Source of the DNA: Trichaptum fuscoviolaceum
Taxonomy: Eukaryota; Basidiomycota; Agaricomycetes; Hymenochaetales; Trichaptaceae
Reading direction: 5' to 3'
DNA: 64,000 nucleotides
Assembly (NCBI GenBank): GCA_910574455.1
Contig: CAJSYZ010000001.1
Coordinates: 5,235,518-5,299,517 of the forward strand
Translations under genes and position numbers: made by a program
In this document: positions 35,841-46,911 of the stretch, one piece after another
Numbering within the stretch: the first letter of the stretch is position 1
How the letters are laid out: every line of letters begins with the position of its first letter
The notes under the pieces: generated by a model
Databases searched by the model: none
Told to the model about the DNA's origin: nothing
Seen by the model: only the letters and a program-made list of their open reading frames with translations

Positions 35841-38493
35841 ATGTTAACTCAAAGACAGACGCGGGCTAAGAATAGCGATCAGCATCCGGGAGCGGTAGTC
35901 AATAAGCTGCGAACACGTCGAACGAAAGAGGAGATATTGAGGGAGAAGGAAGGGAAGGAGAGAAGGAGAGAAGAACAGGCATCAAAGCGTGATGAGGCAT
36001 TGAGGGAGAAGGAGGAGAAGGAAAAACAGAAGGAAGAACGGGCAGCTCTGCGCAAAGCTGCGGCACAGCAAGCCGCGTATGCGAGAGAGAAGAGAAAACT
36101 CATCGCGGAACAGAAACGGGCAGCGAAAGAACAAGAGGCATCTGAGAAGGTACGCAAGAAAAGAACTGCAGCAGAGCAACAGGAAACAGCCATACTGGAG
36201 ACGATGGAGCTTGAGAACAATTTGTCAAAGGCTCTTGACATTCGCACCCATATGGGCTCAACTGCACCTAAGCTGGCTGGCACTGGCAAACGAGGGCGAA
36301 ACAAGTCGAAAGGCGTCCCTGAAACTAGTGAGTCCTTATCTTCAAGTCAGTGACAGTCGAGTTATGAGATATGGGCATAACAGGTTCAACGAACGATGAA
36401 AAAGACAGCTCTTGTGCAGCTGAAGACGGCGAACATTTAAAGATTCGTAAGTTGTTTGCCTTTATGACTTTAGACTCCAAGGGTGACCACTTTAACTCAC
36501 ATTATGATGCAGCTAACTCCGATGCGCCCAACAGAGCGCGCGCAAAGAAAGTTAGGAAAAAGGATACCAGAGGTGCACTTCCTTTCCGTACTCGCGTGCA
36601 GGGTGCAAAGGGTTCAAATAGTGCCATAAGTGGCACCGGATATCATAGTACGCTTGCAGGACAAAACAGCAGTCTTTCTGGTGAGGATACAGACATGATA
36701 GAGTCGCCCAATACGTCGAAGCAGAACGATAGGACAAAGCGACCTGTTAGGGCACTTCGCAACACAGATGGATCCACATTCTTCGGCGGAGAGGGCAGAA
36801 ACCCTGAGGTCGCAGGGACAGAGAGGAGATCGACTTGTGAGTTTTAAGTCGTACTACTACTCAACCGTTGGCATCATAGTAAGAAAGATCAATTTCAAAC
36901 AAATTCAAGTTGATAGTAAGTGTGAAGCTTGATTTAGACTCAGCTACTTGAAGCTTATCCGACATCGTACTACAGATTAGTATTACTACTACTAACTTGA
37001 GCCTGAGTGCGCCTGGCGACACCGTGCCAGTGACCGGCTTGACCGGCGCGCGGCGGTGCCACACTCAGGTTGGCACTTAACTGTGACCCCGAGATGCCAC
37101 CCGGGTTGGCAAGTTGCAGCTTCTTCACTTATAATGCTCACATTCTTATCTTTATTACAAGTTGTGAGCCTGGCTGACACAAGGAAAAACTAGGCTCCCC
37201 GTCTCGGCGCAAGACGATGCGAACTTTAGTCCTTGGGAGGATGAAGGAGTGACAGTAACCCTCACGAGTTTCCAAGGTGTAAAGAATAGCTCAGCTAGCG
37301 AACGACAGACGGCACATCTCGTTGACTCCGACACTGATATTGTGAGTTGGATGGAGCATTAATTAGACTGGCAGAGGAAATCTTAATATTTTGATTGTGC
37401 GTTTAATTAGGACGTGAGTAGACTGACAATACCGACCCAAGCCAATGTAAGTGCCGCTTATACTTCAAAGAAATCGTTTGATTCACAATAACTATACGTC
37501 GGTGGAGTCTCATGCACAACGATGGCTATCTAACAATTTTTCTGTATCGTAACAGGATGGAGCTAGCAGCAAATTGAAGAAAAGGAAGCTATCCCGCGAC
37601 ACTCTCTCCGAGTTGCAGGCTCATATAACACTGGTAAGCGGCTTCATAATCTCCTGTTTCGTTCAAGCTACTTATTTTTCTTTCTTTATGCACTGGAGAA
37701 GAAGAATATCAAGGGACAATCGGGCATTCAGGTGAGTTCTACACAACAAAGCATGGACTTGGTGCCATACTTTGTTGCGGCCTCCGGCGTCGAATATACT
37801 TCCTTCATTACTTACCAAATTGTACTCTGAATAGGGCGCGAGCATGACGAACATCGTCAACTCCCAACTCGATGTATTGGTAAGTTTATTCTGCTTTTAA
37901 TCCTCACCCGTATACTCATCTATTTTCCCGTCAGGACGGTATTTCTGTTGAGGGTCATAGGGGGCAGTCTCCAGCGTCGCATCTACAGATACAGGTATGT
38001 GTAGGCATCGACACTCATTAGGATTACTTTTGGTGCCCCTTTCTTTGTCAAGTATCTGGATGTCCACTAAACCTTGTTTATGTGTAGGACAGCATGATTG
38101 TGAATAATAAGAAGAGGAAGTCGCCGCCTGACTCAAACTCACATATCGATGTGGTAATTCGTACTCTTCCACCCAATTTCAAAAGCACTTCCTTACTATC
38201 TAAAACAGGCTAGCATGAACGTGTGATATGAAGAAGCCTCCATCCCAGGCTGCCTCAACAGTTAGTGTCAATCACATCTAATTTCCATTTCATATTGTTT
38301 TCTGATCAAGCGACAAGGACTTAAATACTGCTAAGGAGAGTGAACCGCAAGACAGTCATTCTCAGGCTGATATACTGGTATTTAATTCTCTTCGAGCTTC
38401 CCTTGGTAAGAACTCCTCTAATTGCTACAGATGAAATCTACTACCTCTGTTCGCAATCTGAAGAGGTCACTGGCGGTTCATGCACATCATATT

Positions 38494-38498
38494 GCAAG
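38494..38498. repeat. Target-site duplication, left (GCAAG)
   Basis: GCAAG directly before the left LTR and again at 45208-45212 directly after the right LTR. A 5-bp duplication is typical for Ty3/gypsy integration. Confidence 0.95.
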
Positions 38499-39316
38499 TG
38501 TTACGACCGTCGGGAATTGTAGCGGGAAACAGTTTCGGGAAACTGGAATTCGCGACAAGAACCCGCGTTCGGGAATCTGGATTCGCGACTGGGAACGAGC
38601 GTGGGAATTCAGGCGGGAAACGCGCGGGATTCTATCCAGGCGCGTCGCGGGATTCTCAAGGCCAGCTAGGACTCTTCACTGCTTTGAACGTCAAGTAAGC
38701 GGATCCCTAAGGAAGCACTCCACAAGTAAGTATTGCGCAACTAACTACACAGGAGAAGAGAGAGAGATCGCACCTAAGGAAGCACTCCACAAGAGGTCAA
38801 AAGTGGGGTGCTCCTTACGATGCCTACAGCTATTTATCTACTTCGTAAAGACTGTATAGTTAATCTACGCTAAGTGTCCTTGCGCAATGCGCACCTATCT
38901 ACTACAAACGATACATGCTACGACCGCACTGCTAGGCATGTCTATCCCGTCTCTCCAGATGGCTACGGCCTGTCCGTGGACGTCAGCGTCCGGTCCGGGG
39001 CCGCGACTAGCCAGACTAGGTATGCCAGACTGTTGCAGGTCGTCACCTTGAGGTACTAACGGATTAATGAGCGTATGTTGATAAGTGAATGTACGTGTGC
39101 CGTGGCGGGTCGTCGTAAATGAGTGTGTGTATGCGTGCATGGTTGCCGGGACGGTGGTGCGGGATAAGTCACGTGAGCATGGGATTGTGCGATTCGGGAA
39201 TGAGGTTTCGCGCGGGGAATCCAATGGCGGGATTCTCCCCTCGGGTTTGTCTGCTCATGTCGGGATCCTTGGCGGGAAAGTGCGGGAAATGAGAAAAGGA
39301 GCCCGGGATCTCGACA
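38499..39316 (-). repeat. LTR (3' LTR in element orientation)
   Basis: 818 bp, TGTTACGACC to GATCTCGACA on the plus strand, nearly identical to 44390-45207. The pol reading frame runs about 148 bp into it before its stop at 39169. Confidence 0.97.
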
Positions 39317-41060
39317 TTACCCCCCTCCAAAGGCGCAACTCCGGGGCGCCAAGCTTGAATCTTGCTCAGGTCACAGAGCTCGATAGCGTTGACTTCTCGA
39401 GGGGCGTCCGGGTGTTTTCGATAGAAACTGCGAATTTTAGCCTTTGCATTACCCATATCCTTTGCGGGAATCCATGTATCTTCCGCGCTCGAATATCCCT
39501 TCCATCGTACCAAATATTCAAATCTTCGTCTAAACCGTCTAGCATCCAGAACCTCTTCCACCTCGTACTCCAGATCTCCTTCTACTTCGACTGGGGGCGG
39601 CGGGGGTTGCGTTCGACCGGGAATGTCGTCTTCGTGGTATAGCGAGAGCAGCGATACGTGAAATACGGGATGAATCTTCAGCGACGCGGGGAGTTCGAGT
39701 TCGTAGGTGAGGTCACTTAGCTTTGCCTTCACTTTATACGGCCCTAGTCGTTTCGGTAATAATTTGCGCGCTCCTGGTTGCCGAACGTTCGTCGCCTCAA
39801 GCCATACTTTATCCCCGACTGCGTACTGCGGGGCCTCGTTCCTGGCCTGATCGTAGTGCTGCTTCATGCGCTCTGCCGCAACCTCCAAAGCCGCTCTTGC
39901 CTCTTCCTGTGCCTGCTGAAGCTCCTGTAGTCGTGCGTCCGCGGCGGGGACCGTGGACAGGCCGTCGCTCGGGGCAATCGTGAATTCGGGATTGTAGCCG
40001 TAGACAAGCGCGAACGGGGATTGTCGTGTTGCCGCGTGCGCTTTCGTGTTGTGCGCGAATTCTGCCATTGGGAGTAATCCGGCCCAGTTTTCTTGTCGTG
40101 TATCTATGAAAGCCCGTAAATATTGTTCCAGCTCTTGGTTTACCCTTTCGGTTTGCCCATCCGTCTGCGGGTGATACGCAGTCGACGTGGTACCCTTGAT
40201 ACCGAGTCGGGAAAAAAGGGCTTTCATGAACTGCGCGACAAACTGTGGTCCTCGGTCGGATATGATCTGGCGGGGGGTTCCGTGCAGCTTCCAGACGTGC
40301 TGCAGGAATAGTTCCGCAGTTTCCGGTGCATCAATGTCAGACGTGGTCGGGATAAAATGCGCTTGCTTGGTGAGACGGTCGACCACCACGAAAATTGCGT
40401 CGTAATCCTCAGATCGGGGGAGCTGGGTGATGAAATCGCACGAAATCGCCTGCCAGGGGCCCTGCGGGATTTCGTTCGGTTGCAGGAGTCCTACCGGGCG
40501 TTGGGATCGGTTCTTCGTGCGTGCGCAGGTATCGCATCCCGAAACGTATCGTTCTACGAAGTTAGACATCCCGGGCCACCAGTAGTTGCGGCTTACCATC
40601 TCAAACGTTTTCCAACATCCAGGATGTCCGGCAGGGAGACTGTCGTGGTAAGTCTTCACCACATCCCGGCGAATGGTCTCGTCTTTTGGGACGTAAACCT
40701 TGCCCTGGTACAGGATGAGGCCTTCCTCGGTGCTCCAGTCCTCAAGTTCCTTGGTCAGGACTCGAGGCGCCTTGGACTTGACCAACTCGATTGCGTCCAC
40801 CAGTTCGTCTTCATACTGATCTGACTTACGAATGCGTCGTAGAAGGGCCTGATCCCCGTGTACCTGTGTCATTCCCCGACGAATTGCTTTTAGTCGAAAC
40901 ATTTCGGGGGTCAAGAGGGTCCGTCCCGTGTTGTCTTCGCCTTCGGGTTGAAGATCGACGCGTCGTGACATGGCGTCGGGTTTGCCCCCGAGTCGCCCTG
41001 GGCGATGGCGAATCGTAAAGTCGAAGCGAGTGAGGAACAGACTCCACCGGGCTTGGCGGT
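39169..41060 (-). pseudogene. Pol, integrase and chromodomain part
   Basis: Continuous frame after the third frame break (near 41060) to the stop at 39169. Integrase zinc-binding region with His residues in SLPAGHPGCWKT and the Cys pair CDTCARTK; catalytic core with D (ISCDFITQLP), D (IISDRGPQF) and E (HPQTDGQTERVNQELEQY); a GPY/F motif (RLGPYKVK); and a chromodomain (YEVEEVLDARR to YLVRWKGYSSAEDTWIP) that in chromoviruses directs integration to marked chromatin. The C-terminal tail overlaps the 3' LTR. The catalytic residues are intact; the domain is separated from the upstream parts only by frame. Confidence 0.9.
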
Positions 41061-42362
41061 CGCGTCAGCGTTCGGGATTCAGAGAAATATAGCAGATTCT
41101 TGTGGTCAGACACGATATCGAGTTTATGACTCGCACCTTCGAGATAATGTCGCCACTCGTCAAGAGCTCTAATAATCGCGAGTAGCTCCTTGTCATAAAT
41201 CTCGTAGTTGCGTTCCGCATCGTTGAGGGATTTCGAGAAAAAGGCGACCGGATGTATCAGCCCGTCGTCGCCTTCCTGGGACAAGACCGCGCCGGTCGCG
41301 AAATCAGAGGCGTCGCATTCCACGATGAATTGTCGCGACATGTCTGGCATCATCAGGACGGGGGCGGTCGTGAACATGCGCTTGAGATAGTCGAAAGCGA
41401 ACTGCTGGTTTTCTGTCCAGGCCCAGCGAACGTCCTTCTTCAGCAGCGTCGTGAGCGGTTTGACGATGTGCGAGAAATCCCGAATGAAGCGTCGATAGAA
41501 ATTCGCGAACCCGAGGAAGGCTTGAATGTCTTTCACCTTTTTCGGGGTAGGCCAGTCGAGGACCGCCTGTACCTTGGCGGGATCCATCGCCACCTTTCCC
41601 TGCGAAATAATCATCCCGAGATACTCGACGGAAGTCTGTTTGAATTTGCACTTTTCGGGTTTGCAGAACAAGTCGTTTTCGCGTAGCCGTTTAAGGACTT
41701 CCCGTACGTGTTCATCGTGCTGCGATTCATCTTCGGAAAAGATTAGCAAGTCGTCAAGATAGATGATCACGTATACTCCAATGAGGTCTTTGAAGATATC
41801 GTTCATCATGTGCTGGAAGGTCGCTGGGGCATTCGTGAGCCCGAATGTCATCACCGTTGGTTCGAAATGTCCTGCCTGAGTCCGAAATGCAGCCTTCCAC
41901 TCGTCGCCTTGCTTCAGTCGCACATTGTGGTAGCCCCATCGTAAATCTAGAGTCGTGAAAACCTTCGCCTTTTGCAGCGCGTCTACGAGTTCCATCGTGA
42001 GGGGAAGCGGGTATCGATTCTTGACCGTGATGTCGTTCAGTCGTCGGTAATCGACTACCATGCGCAAGGTTCCATCCTTTTTCTTGATAAAGAAGACGGG
42101 AGCCGCTGCAGGGGATTTCGAAGGTCGTATGTGACCCCTTGCGCAGGTTTTCGTCAACGAATTCGCGAAGGGCATCGCGTTCGGCTGGGGCCAAGGGATA
42201 GATTTTGCTGTACGGGGGAACCTTCCCGGGTTCTAAATCTATGGCGTGGTCATACGGCTTGCGCAGTGGAAGCCTTTCGGATTCAACTTTCGAGAAAACG
42301 TCGGCAAACTCACGGAATTCGGGGGGAACTAGTTCTTCGAAGGTTTTCTCGCCTTCCTTCAC
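41050..42362 (-). pseudogene. Pol, reverse transcriptase and RNase H part (frame-broken)
   Basis: The N-terminal part (EELVPPEFREFADVFSK to FVDENLRKG) is in one frame; after a surplus T near 42135 the rest is in another (HIRPSKSPAAAPVFFIKKKD, YRRLNDITVKNRYPLP). The active-site motif YLDD is intact (IIYLDDLLIFS), followed by the Ty3-type connection LGFANFYRRFIRDFSHI and an RNase H domain (FIVECDASDFATGAVLSQ, NYEIYDKELLAIIRAL, DHKNLLYF). A surplus C near 41060 moves the frame again just before the integrase part. Confidence 0.9.
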
Positions 42363-42372
42363 CGCAGACTTC

Positions 42373-43359
42373 TCAGCGATGGCCTGGGAGTGGGTGTACG
42401 AGGCGGCAATTTTTGTACGCGAAATGGTCGTCCGTCGTGACGAAGTAGGATTCGGCGTCGTGGTACTGGTCCCAATATTTTTCTGAGTACCGAAATCCCG
42501 GTGGGACAGCTTCCCATTCGGCCTGGGTCCTGTCAGGCCCCCAGGGGGTCTCGACTTCTTCTGCTATGGCGAGGCGGGGAAGCGGGACCAGGCGTTGCTG
42601 GTTGTCACACTGGGGCGGGCAGCGGTTGAGATCGACCACATCGTTGGTCCAGTCAATGGTTGGGTTATGGTGCCGCAACCAGTCGATCCCCATGATAATA
42701 TCGTCGTCGCCAATATCCGCGACGGCCATGGTCAACTGTTCTAAGTGTCCCTTCATCTCGACGTTGAGGACTACTTCCTTGGTGATGCGTCCAATCGCGT
42801 TCGGGGAATTGTCCACGTTGCGCAAAAGGATCGGGATTACCAAGTCTCGGGTCTGGAGTCCGTGTCGCGAAACGTAGCGGGAATTTATGAAAGTTCCCGA
42901 CGCACCGCTGTCTAACATTACTGTGGCTAAGGCATCCGTCTTTCCGTCGCTAACCTGTACCGGGAACTTCAAATGTCGTCGAAGACGACGGTCTATTGTA
43001 GAGATGGTTAAATACAAGGGACCATTATTAAGAGAGTTCTTCGGCCACAAGGGCGGTTGGGTCGTATAGGGCGCGACTGAGCAATACGACCCTACTGAAA
43101 ATCCGCTGGGGGCGGGGCTTCGGGATTGTGCACGTTCTTGGCGGCGGGCGTCATGGCGGCGAATGCGTTCTGTAGCACGGACTGCTGCACATTCTGGACG
43201 TACTGTTCCGCCATACGTTTGAGCGTTTCTTCGAACGACTGGAGCGCGGGGGGCGATGGGCTCGACGGGGACGTGGATTTCGTAGCCTTTAGGTTTCGGG
43301 TTGGCGGTCGCGTTGGGCAATCGCTCACCAAATGGTCTTTCTCTCCGCAGTAGTAGCAT
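42373..43359 (-). pseudogene. Pol, aspartic protease part
   Basis: Overlaps the 3' end of gag by 268 bp in the -1 frame, the usual arrangement for Gag-Pol frameshifting. The protease active site is VMLDSGASGTFINSRY, with a downstream flap-like region and the hydrophobic IMGIDWLRHHNPTIDW motif. The frame ends at 42373; the continuation (KIAASYTHSQAIAEK) is in another frame because of a one-base change near 42425. Confidence 0.85.
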
Positions 43360-44300
43360 AGTCCCTTACTCCTGCGCTCCCGGCGCACCCTGTCAATCTC
43401 CATTGCGTTGGGATCCTTCGTCGAGCTTGCGCCCGCAGTCGGGATCGTACGCGGAGCTGAACTAGTGGTGCCGGGATTGCTTCGGGGCGTAGCCGCTGGC
43501 TTTGATACTGGTCCATAGGCGTGTGCGAGCCTTAGCTTCTCGTCCGTCTCGGAAACCCAGTTGACGTAGGCATCGAATTTCATATCCTTCGCCTCTGTGC
43601 TGGCGATGTGCTGGCGAACCTGGTCTTTGAGTCCCTTCCGGAACATGTCGAGGTAGATGACATCCGTCGTTGCGTCCTTGGGCCACCCGGTGAGGGCTTG
43701 GAGGGCACGGAATTGCGACGCAAACTCGGCGACCGTTCCTGTCTGGCGTAGGCGCATCAGCTTGTCGGCTGCGGCTTTGTCTGCATCGATTTCCCCGTAA
43801 GAGGCGCGAAGGGCGGCGAACAGGGCCTCCAGGCTGGCGGCTTCTGGCGGTGTCGGGATGTCCTGGAGTCGATCTAAAATGGGTCGTGCCCAGTCTTGCG
43901 CCGGCCCCCGCAGTAGCATCAGAGCAAATGCGACCTTGCGGGTTTCGTCTAGTCCCGGATGTTGTCCGAACAGGTAGAGCTTAATCTGGTGAATCCAGTT
44001 CTCCAGCTTGGCTCGTTCGCCTTCGAAGGTGTCGGGAAGCTTCATCTTGAGCCCTGCTCCGCCCCCAGCCGGGGAGGCGGGCTGACTCGCGATTTGGGCT
44101 TCTAACGCCCTGTTGGCGTGCTTGAGCTGGGCGACTGTGTTCTGGACCTGATTGTGTTCGTTGACTAGCTTGGAGTAGCGCTTTTCGAGGGTGTCGAGGC
44201 GATCAAGGATGGGCTGGAGTTTGTCTTCCTCCATCGAGGAGCTAGGGGACGGGAAAGCGAAGGTGTCTGCGAGTCCTCCCCATTCCTGGTGGGACGACAT
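43092..44300 (-). CDS. Gag polyprotein with zinc knuckle
   Basis: 402 residues from ATG 44300, intact. A coiled-coil N-terminus (RLDTLEKRYSKLVNEHNQVQ), the retrotransposon Gag core (LENWIHQIKLYLFGQHPG, then ASLEALFAALRASYGEIDAD, TVAEFASQFRALQALTGWP) and a CCHC zinc knuckle CYYCGEKDHLVSDC near residue 320. Gag forms the virus-like particle and binds the element RNA. Confidence 0.93.
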   Translation of the reverse strand: MSSHQEWGGLADTFAFPSPSSSMEEDKLQPILDRLDTLEKRYSKLVNEHNQVQNTVAQLKHANRALEAQIASQPASPAGGGAGLKMKLPDTFEGERAKLENWIHQIKLYLFGQHPGLDETRKVAFALMLLRGPAQDWARPILDRLQDIPTPPEAASLEALFAALRASYGEIDADKAAADKLMRLRQTGTVAEFASQFRALQALTGWPKDATTDVIYLDMFRKGLKDQVRQHIASTEAKDMKFDAYVNWVSETDEKLRLAHAYGPVSKPAATPRSNPGTTSSAPRTIPTAGASSTKDPNAMEIDRVRRERRSKGLCYYCGEKDHLVSDCPTRPPTRNLKATKSTSPSSPSPPALQSFEETLKRMAEQYVQNVQQSVLQNAFAAMTPAAKNVHNPEAPPPADFQ

Positions 44301-44389
44301 CGCGGGTCGGCGGTACGGGTGCGGGGGTAGAAGTAAAGAGCGTGAGGGTGTCGAGTCCGAGCGGCGGTGAGCCAGGACTTTTGACCTAA

Positions 44390-45207
44390 TGTTACGACCG
44401 TCGGGAATTGTAGCGGGAAACAGTTTCGGGAAACTGGAATTCGCGACAAGAACCCGCGTTCGGGAATCTGGATTCGCGACTGGGAACGAGCGTGGGAATT
44501 CAGGCGGGAAACGCGCGGGATTCTATCCAGGCGCGTCGCGGGATTCTCAAGGCCAGCTAGGACTCTTCACTGCTTTGAACGTCAAGTAAGCGGATCCCTA
44601 AGGAAGCACTCCACAAGTAAGTATTGCGCAACTAACTACACAGGAGAAGAGAGAGAGATCGCACCTAAGGAAGCACTCCACAAGAGGTCAAAAGTGGGGT
44701 GCTCCTTACGATGCCTACAGCTATTTATCTACTTCGTAAAGACTGTATAGTTAATCTACGCTAAGTGTCCTTGCGCAATGCGCACCTATCTACTACAAAC
44801 GATACATGCTACGACCGCACTGCTAGGCATGTCTATCCCGTCTCTCCAGATGGCTACGGCCTGTCCGTGGACGTCAGCGTCCGGTCCGGGGCCGCGACTA
44901 GCCAGACTAGGTATGCCAGACTGTTGCAGGTCGTCACCTTGAGGTACTAACGGATTAATGAGCGTATGTTGATAAGTGAATGTACGTGTGCCGTGGCGGG
45001 TCGTCGTAAATGAGTGTGTGTATGCGTGCATGGTTGCCGGGACGGTGGTGCGGGATAAGTCACGTGAGCATGGGATCGTGCGATTCGGGAATGAGGTTTC
45101 GCGCGGGGAATCCAATGGCGGGATTCTCCCCTCGGGTTTGTCTGCTCATGTCGGGATCCTTGGCGGGAAAGTGCGGGAAATGAGAAAAGGAGCCCGGGAT
45201 CTCGACA
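44390..45207 (-). repeat. LTR (5' LTR in element orientation)
   Basis: 818 bp, nearly identical to 38499-39316. In minus orientation it carries the element promoter. It is followed at 45208 by the right copy of the GCAAG target duplication. Confidence 0.97.
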
Positions 45208-46911
45208 GCAAGTGTGAGCTAATTGCTGCAATTGATTCGGTACTTATTCTCGGTTCTTCTGACAGGCAAGTGGTCGTGAGGCGTCGCCAACACCACAAGC
45301 ACAATCACCTGCGATGACGACAGTATCCTTCAGTCCCAAACCCGAAGTGCTCGCAACCAAGGCTCATCTTGGTCATCGCAAAGTCTCTCGGACTACTAGC
45401 TCTGTGCGTTGATCCATTCATGTTTGTGACATGCATCCACTAACTTGCTTACATGCAGACATCTGTAGGACTTGAGGATAAGGATAGAAATAGTAAAGGA
45501 AGGGAGGGATCCCGCGCTCTCGGCAAAAAAAGGGCAACGAATCAGTGTCTTCCTCCCGGAACTCAGGCTGGCTGGACTCATATTCTTCTGCCTTCGCTGT
45601 ATCGCGCAGTCGGAAAGTCCACAACTCCATGGCAAAACCCAGACAATAAGTCCATCGGAACACTGTGGGGGAAAGTATTTGATTCTGTCGAACTTAGTTA
45701 CGACACACAATTGGCCGACATCTGTTCTTTAGTTGAGTCATCCCTATTTGTCTTACATCGGCCATACTGAATCAGGTATGATCTATTCTGTAGGCAGCCC
45801 AGAGATGCTCTGATAGTTGGCGGAAGAAATTGTTTGAGAAAGCCGAGCAGTCAATTTCGAGTTTCGTCGGCAACGAGCGTTCTAAGTCAGTGGAGACCGA
45901 AGAAATTGTGAAGATGTTGCAGACGATGGTCGACAAGAAGAAAGCTGAACCATTCCTCTGGGAACGCTGGCATAGTATGGAAAGGGTGTGTGAGATTTCA
46001 CTCAATGTCACCCTTCGAGTCCGTGCATTGACTATGAATGTACACAGAAGCAAGGATTGTTCTGCTCTGACCTCGTAGTCTCAGTGTTGTCCGTGCACAT
46101 TGTCTTGGCCCTGGGTCGGCATAAAGTATTGGACAAGAACACAATAGGAAAGCCTATAGGTGCCCTCGCCCTTGCGGCAACAGCGGTATCTATCTACTTC
46201 AGTACTTGCAGTGGCTTTATTCACTGAATCTCTCATGGACAGGTCAAAGTTGCAATCGATAAGCAGGTAGCCCGGTTGCAAAATATCAAAGAAGAGCTTG
46301 GTGGTGCTGAGTGGTACTTCACTAGTGCTCTGTGGCAGCCTCATACGGACGACTATGTCAACTTATTGTCAAATTCCTCGTTTTTCACTGAATCAAACTG
46401 GGAGAAGGTTCGGTCCCGCATAGAAGCTTACAACTCCGTTGAAGATGTCAATGCGGGAAGGAACGCCGAACTTGTTGGATCGGGTGTCACTGGCAGGGAT
46501 TTCTCCCTATATATCGACGTTGGAGACGCGGATGCGAGCGGCGAGTATACACATGGTGAGGGCGCTAATAGAAGTGGTAAGTGCAAGGAGAGAAACGAAG
46601 ACAAGGATAATGACGGCGAAGAAGTTGAGGATTTCAAGGAGAGGGAGGACGACATGGAGGACGAGGGTGTGTCTGGCGAGGGAGACGAGGACAAGGATCA
46701 GGATGAGGACAATGACGATGAAGAGGACAAGGATCAGGATCGGGATAAGAACAAGGATGCGGACGAGGTTCTTAGCGTGGGTGATGGATTCAGTGGAGGC
46801 TCTGAGGGCGAGGCGAATGACGCAGACAGAAAGGGCGGGGAAGGCGAAGGCGATCGCGAGGACGTCGAGGGTTCATTATGGGATTCGGCTACGGACGGCG
46901 CAGACTTTTAA

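Larger units (their letters stand above)
38499..45207 (-). mobile_element. Ty3/gypsy chromovirus LTR retrotransposon
   Basis: A full-length element of 6709 bp in minus orientation, bounded by 818-bp LTRs that begin TG and end CA on the plus strand, with a 5-bp target duplication (GCAAG). Order in element orientation: LTR, Gag with one zinc knuckle, protease, reverse transcriptase, RNase H, integrase, chromodomain, polypurine tract (GGAGGGGGGTAA, just above 39317), LTR. The sequence after the 5' LTR (TTAGGTCAAAAGTCC) should be the primer-binding site, but I cannot match it to a tRNA with confidence. The LTRs differ at one position seen (T at 39186, C at 45077), which implies recent insertion, yet pol contains three single-base frame breaks. 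Confidence 0.97.
35841..46911 (+). pseudogene. Lineage-specific host gene split by an LTR retrotransposon
   Basis: Exons 35841-36327, 36384-36446 and 36513-36836 encode a basic coiled-coil N-terminus (NSDQHPGAVVNKLRTRRTKE, then long Glu/Lys/Arg runs). A series of small phase-0 exons follows (37411-37446, 37556-37633, 37714-37731, 37835-37879, 37935-37994, 38088-38153, 38336-38377, 38431-38499). After the retrotransposon come 45266-45403, an exon from 45459 (GTQAGWTHILLPSLYRAVG), AAQRCSDSWRKKLFEKAEQS at about 45795, KQGLFCSDLVV to IGKPIGALALAATA at about 46050-46180, and the last exon 46243-46911 with a highly acidic tail. The HPG start and the GALALAA segment resemble an Agaricomycete family of unknown function. 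The joint between exon 3 and the small exons (36837-37210) is uncertain. The insertion should abolish a normal transcript. Confidence 0.6.

Noticed and set aside
46560..46911. Acidic Asp/Glu/Lys-rich frame as an independent gene
   Set aside because: It is in frame with the upstream exon from 46243 and is best read as the C-terminal tail of the host gene.
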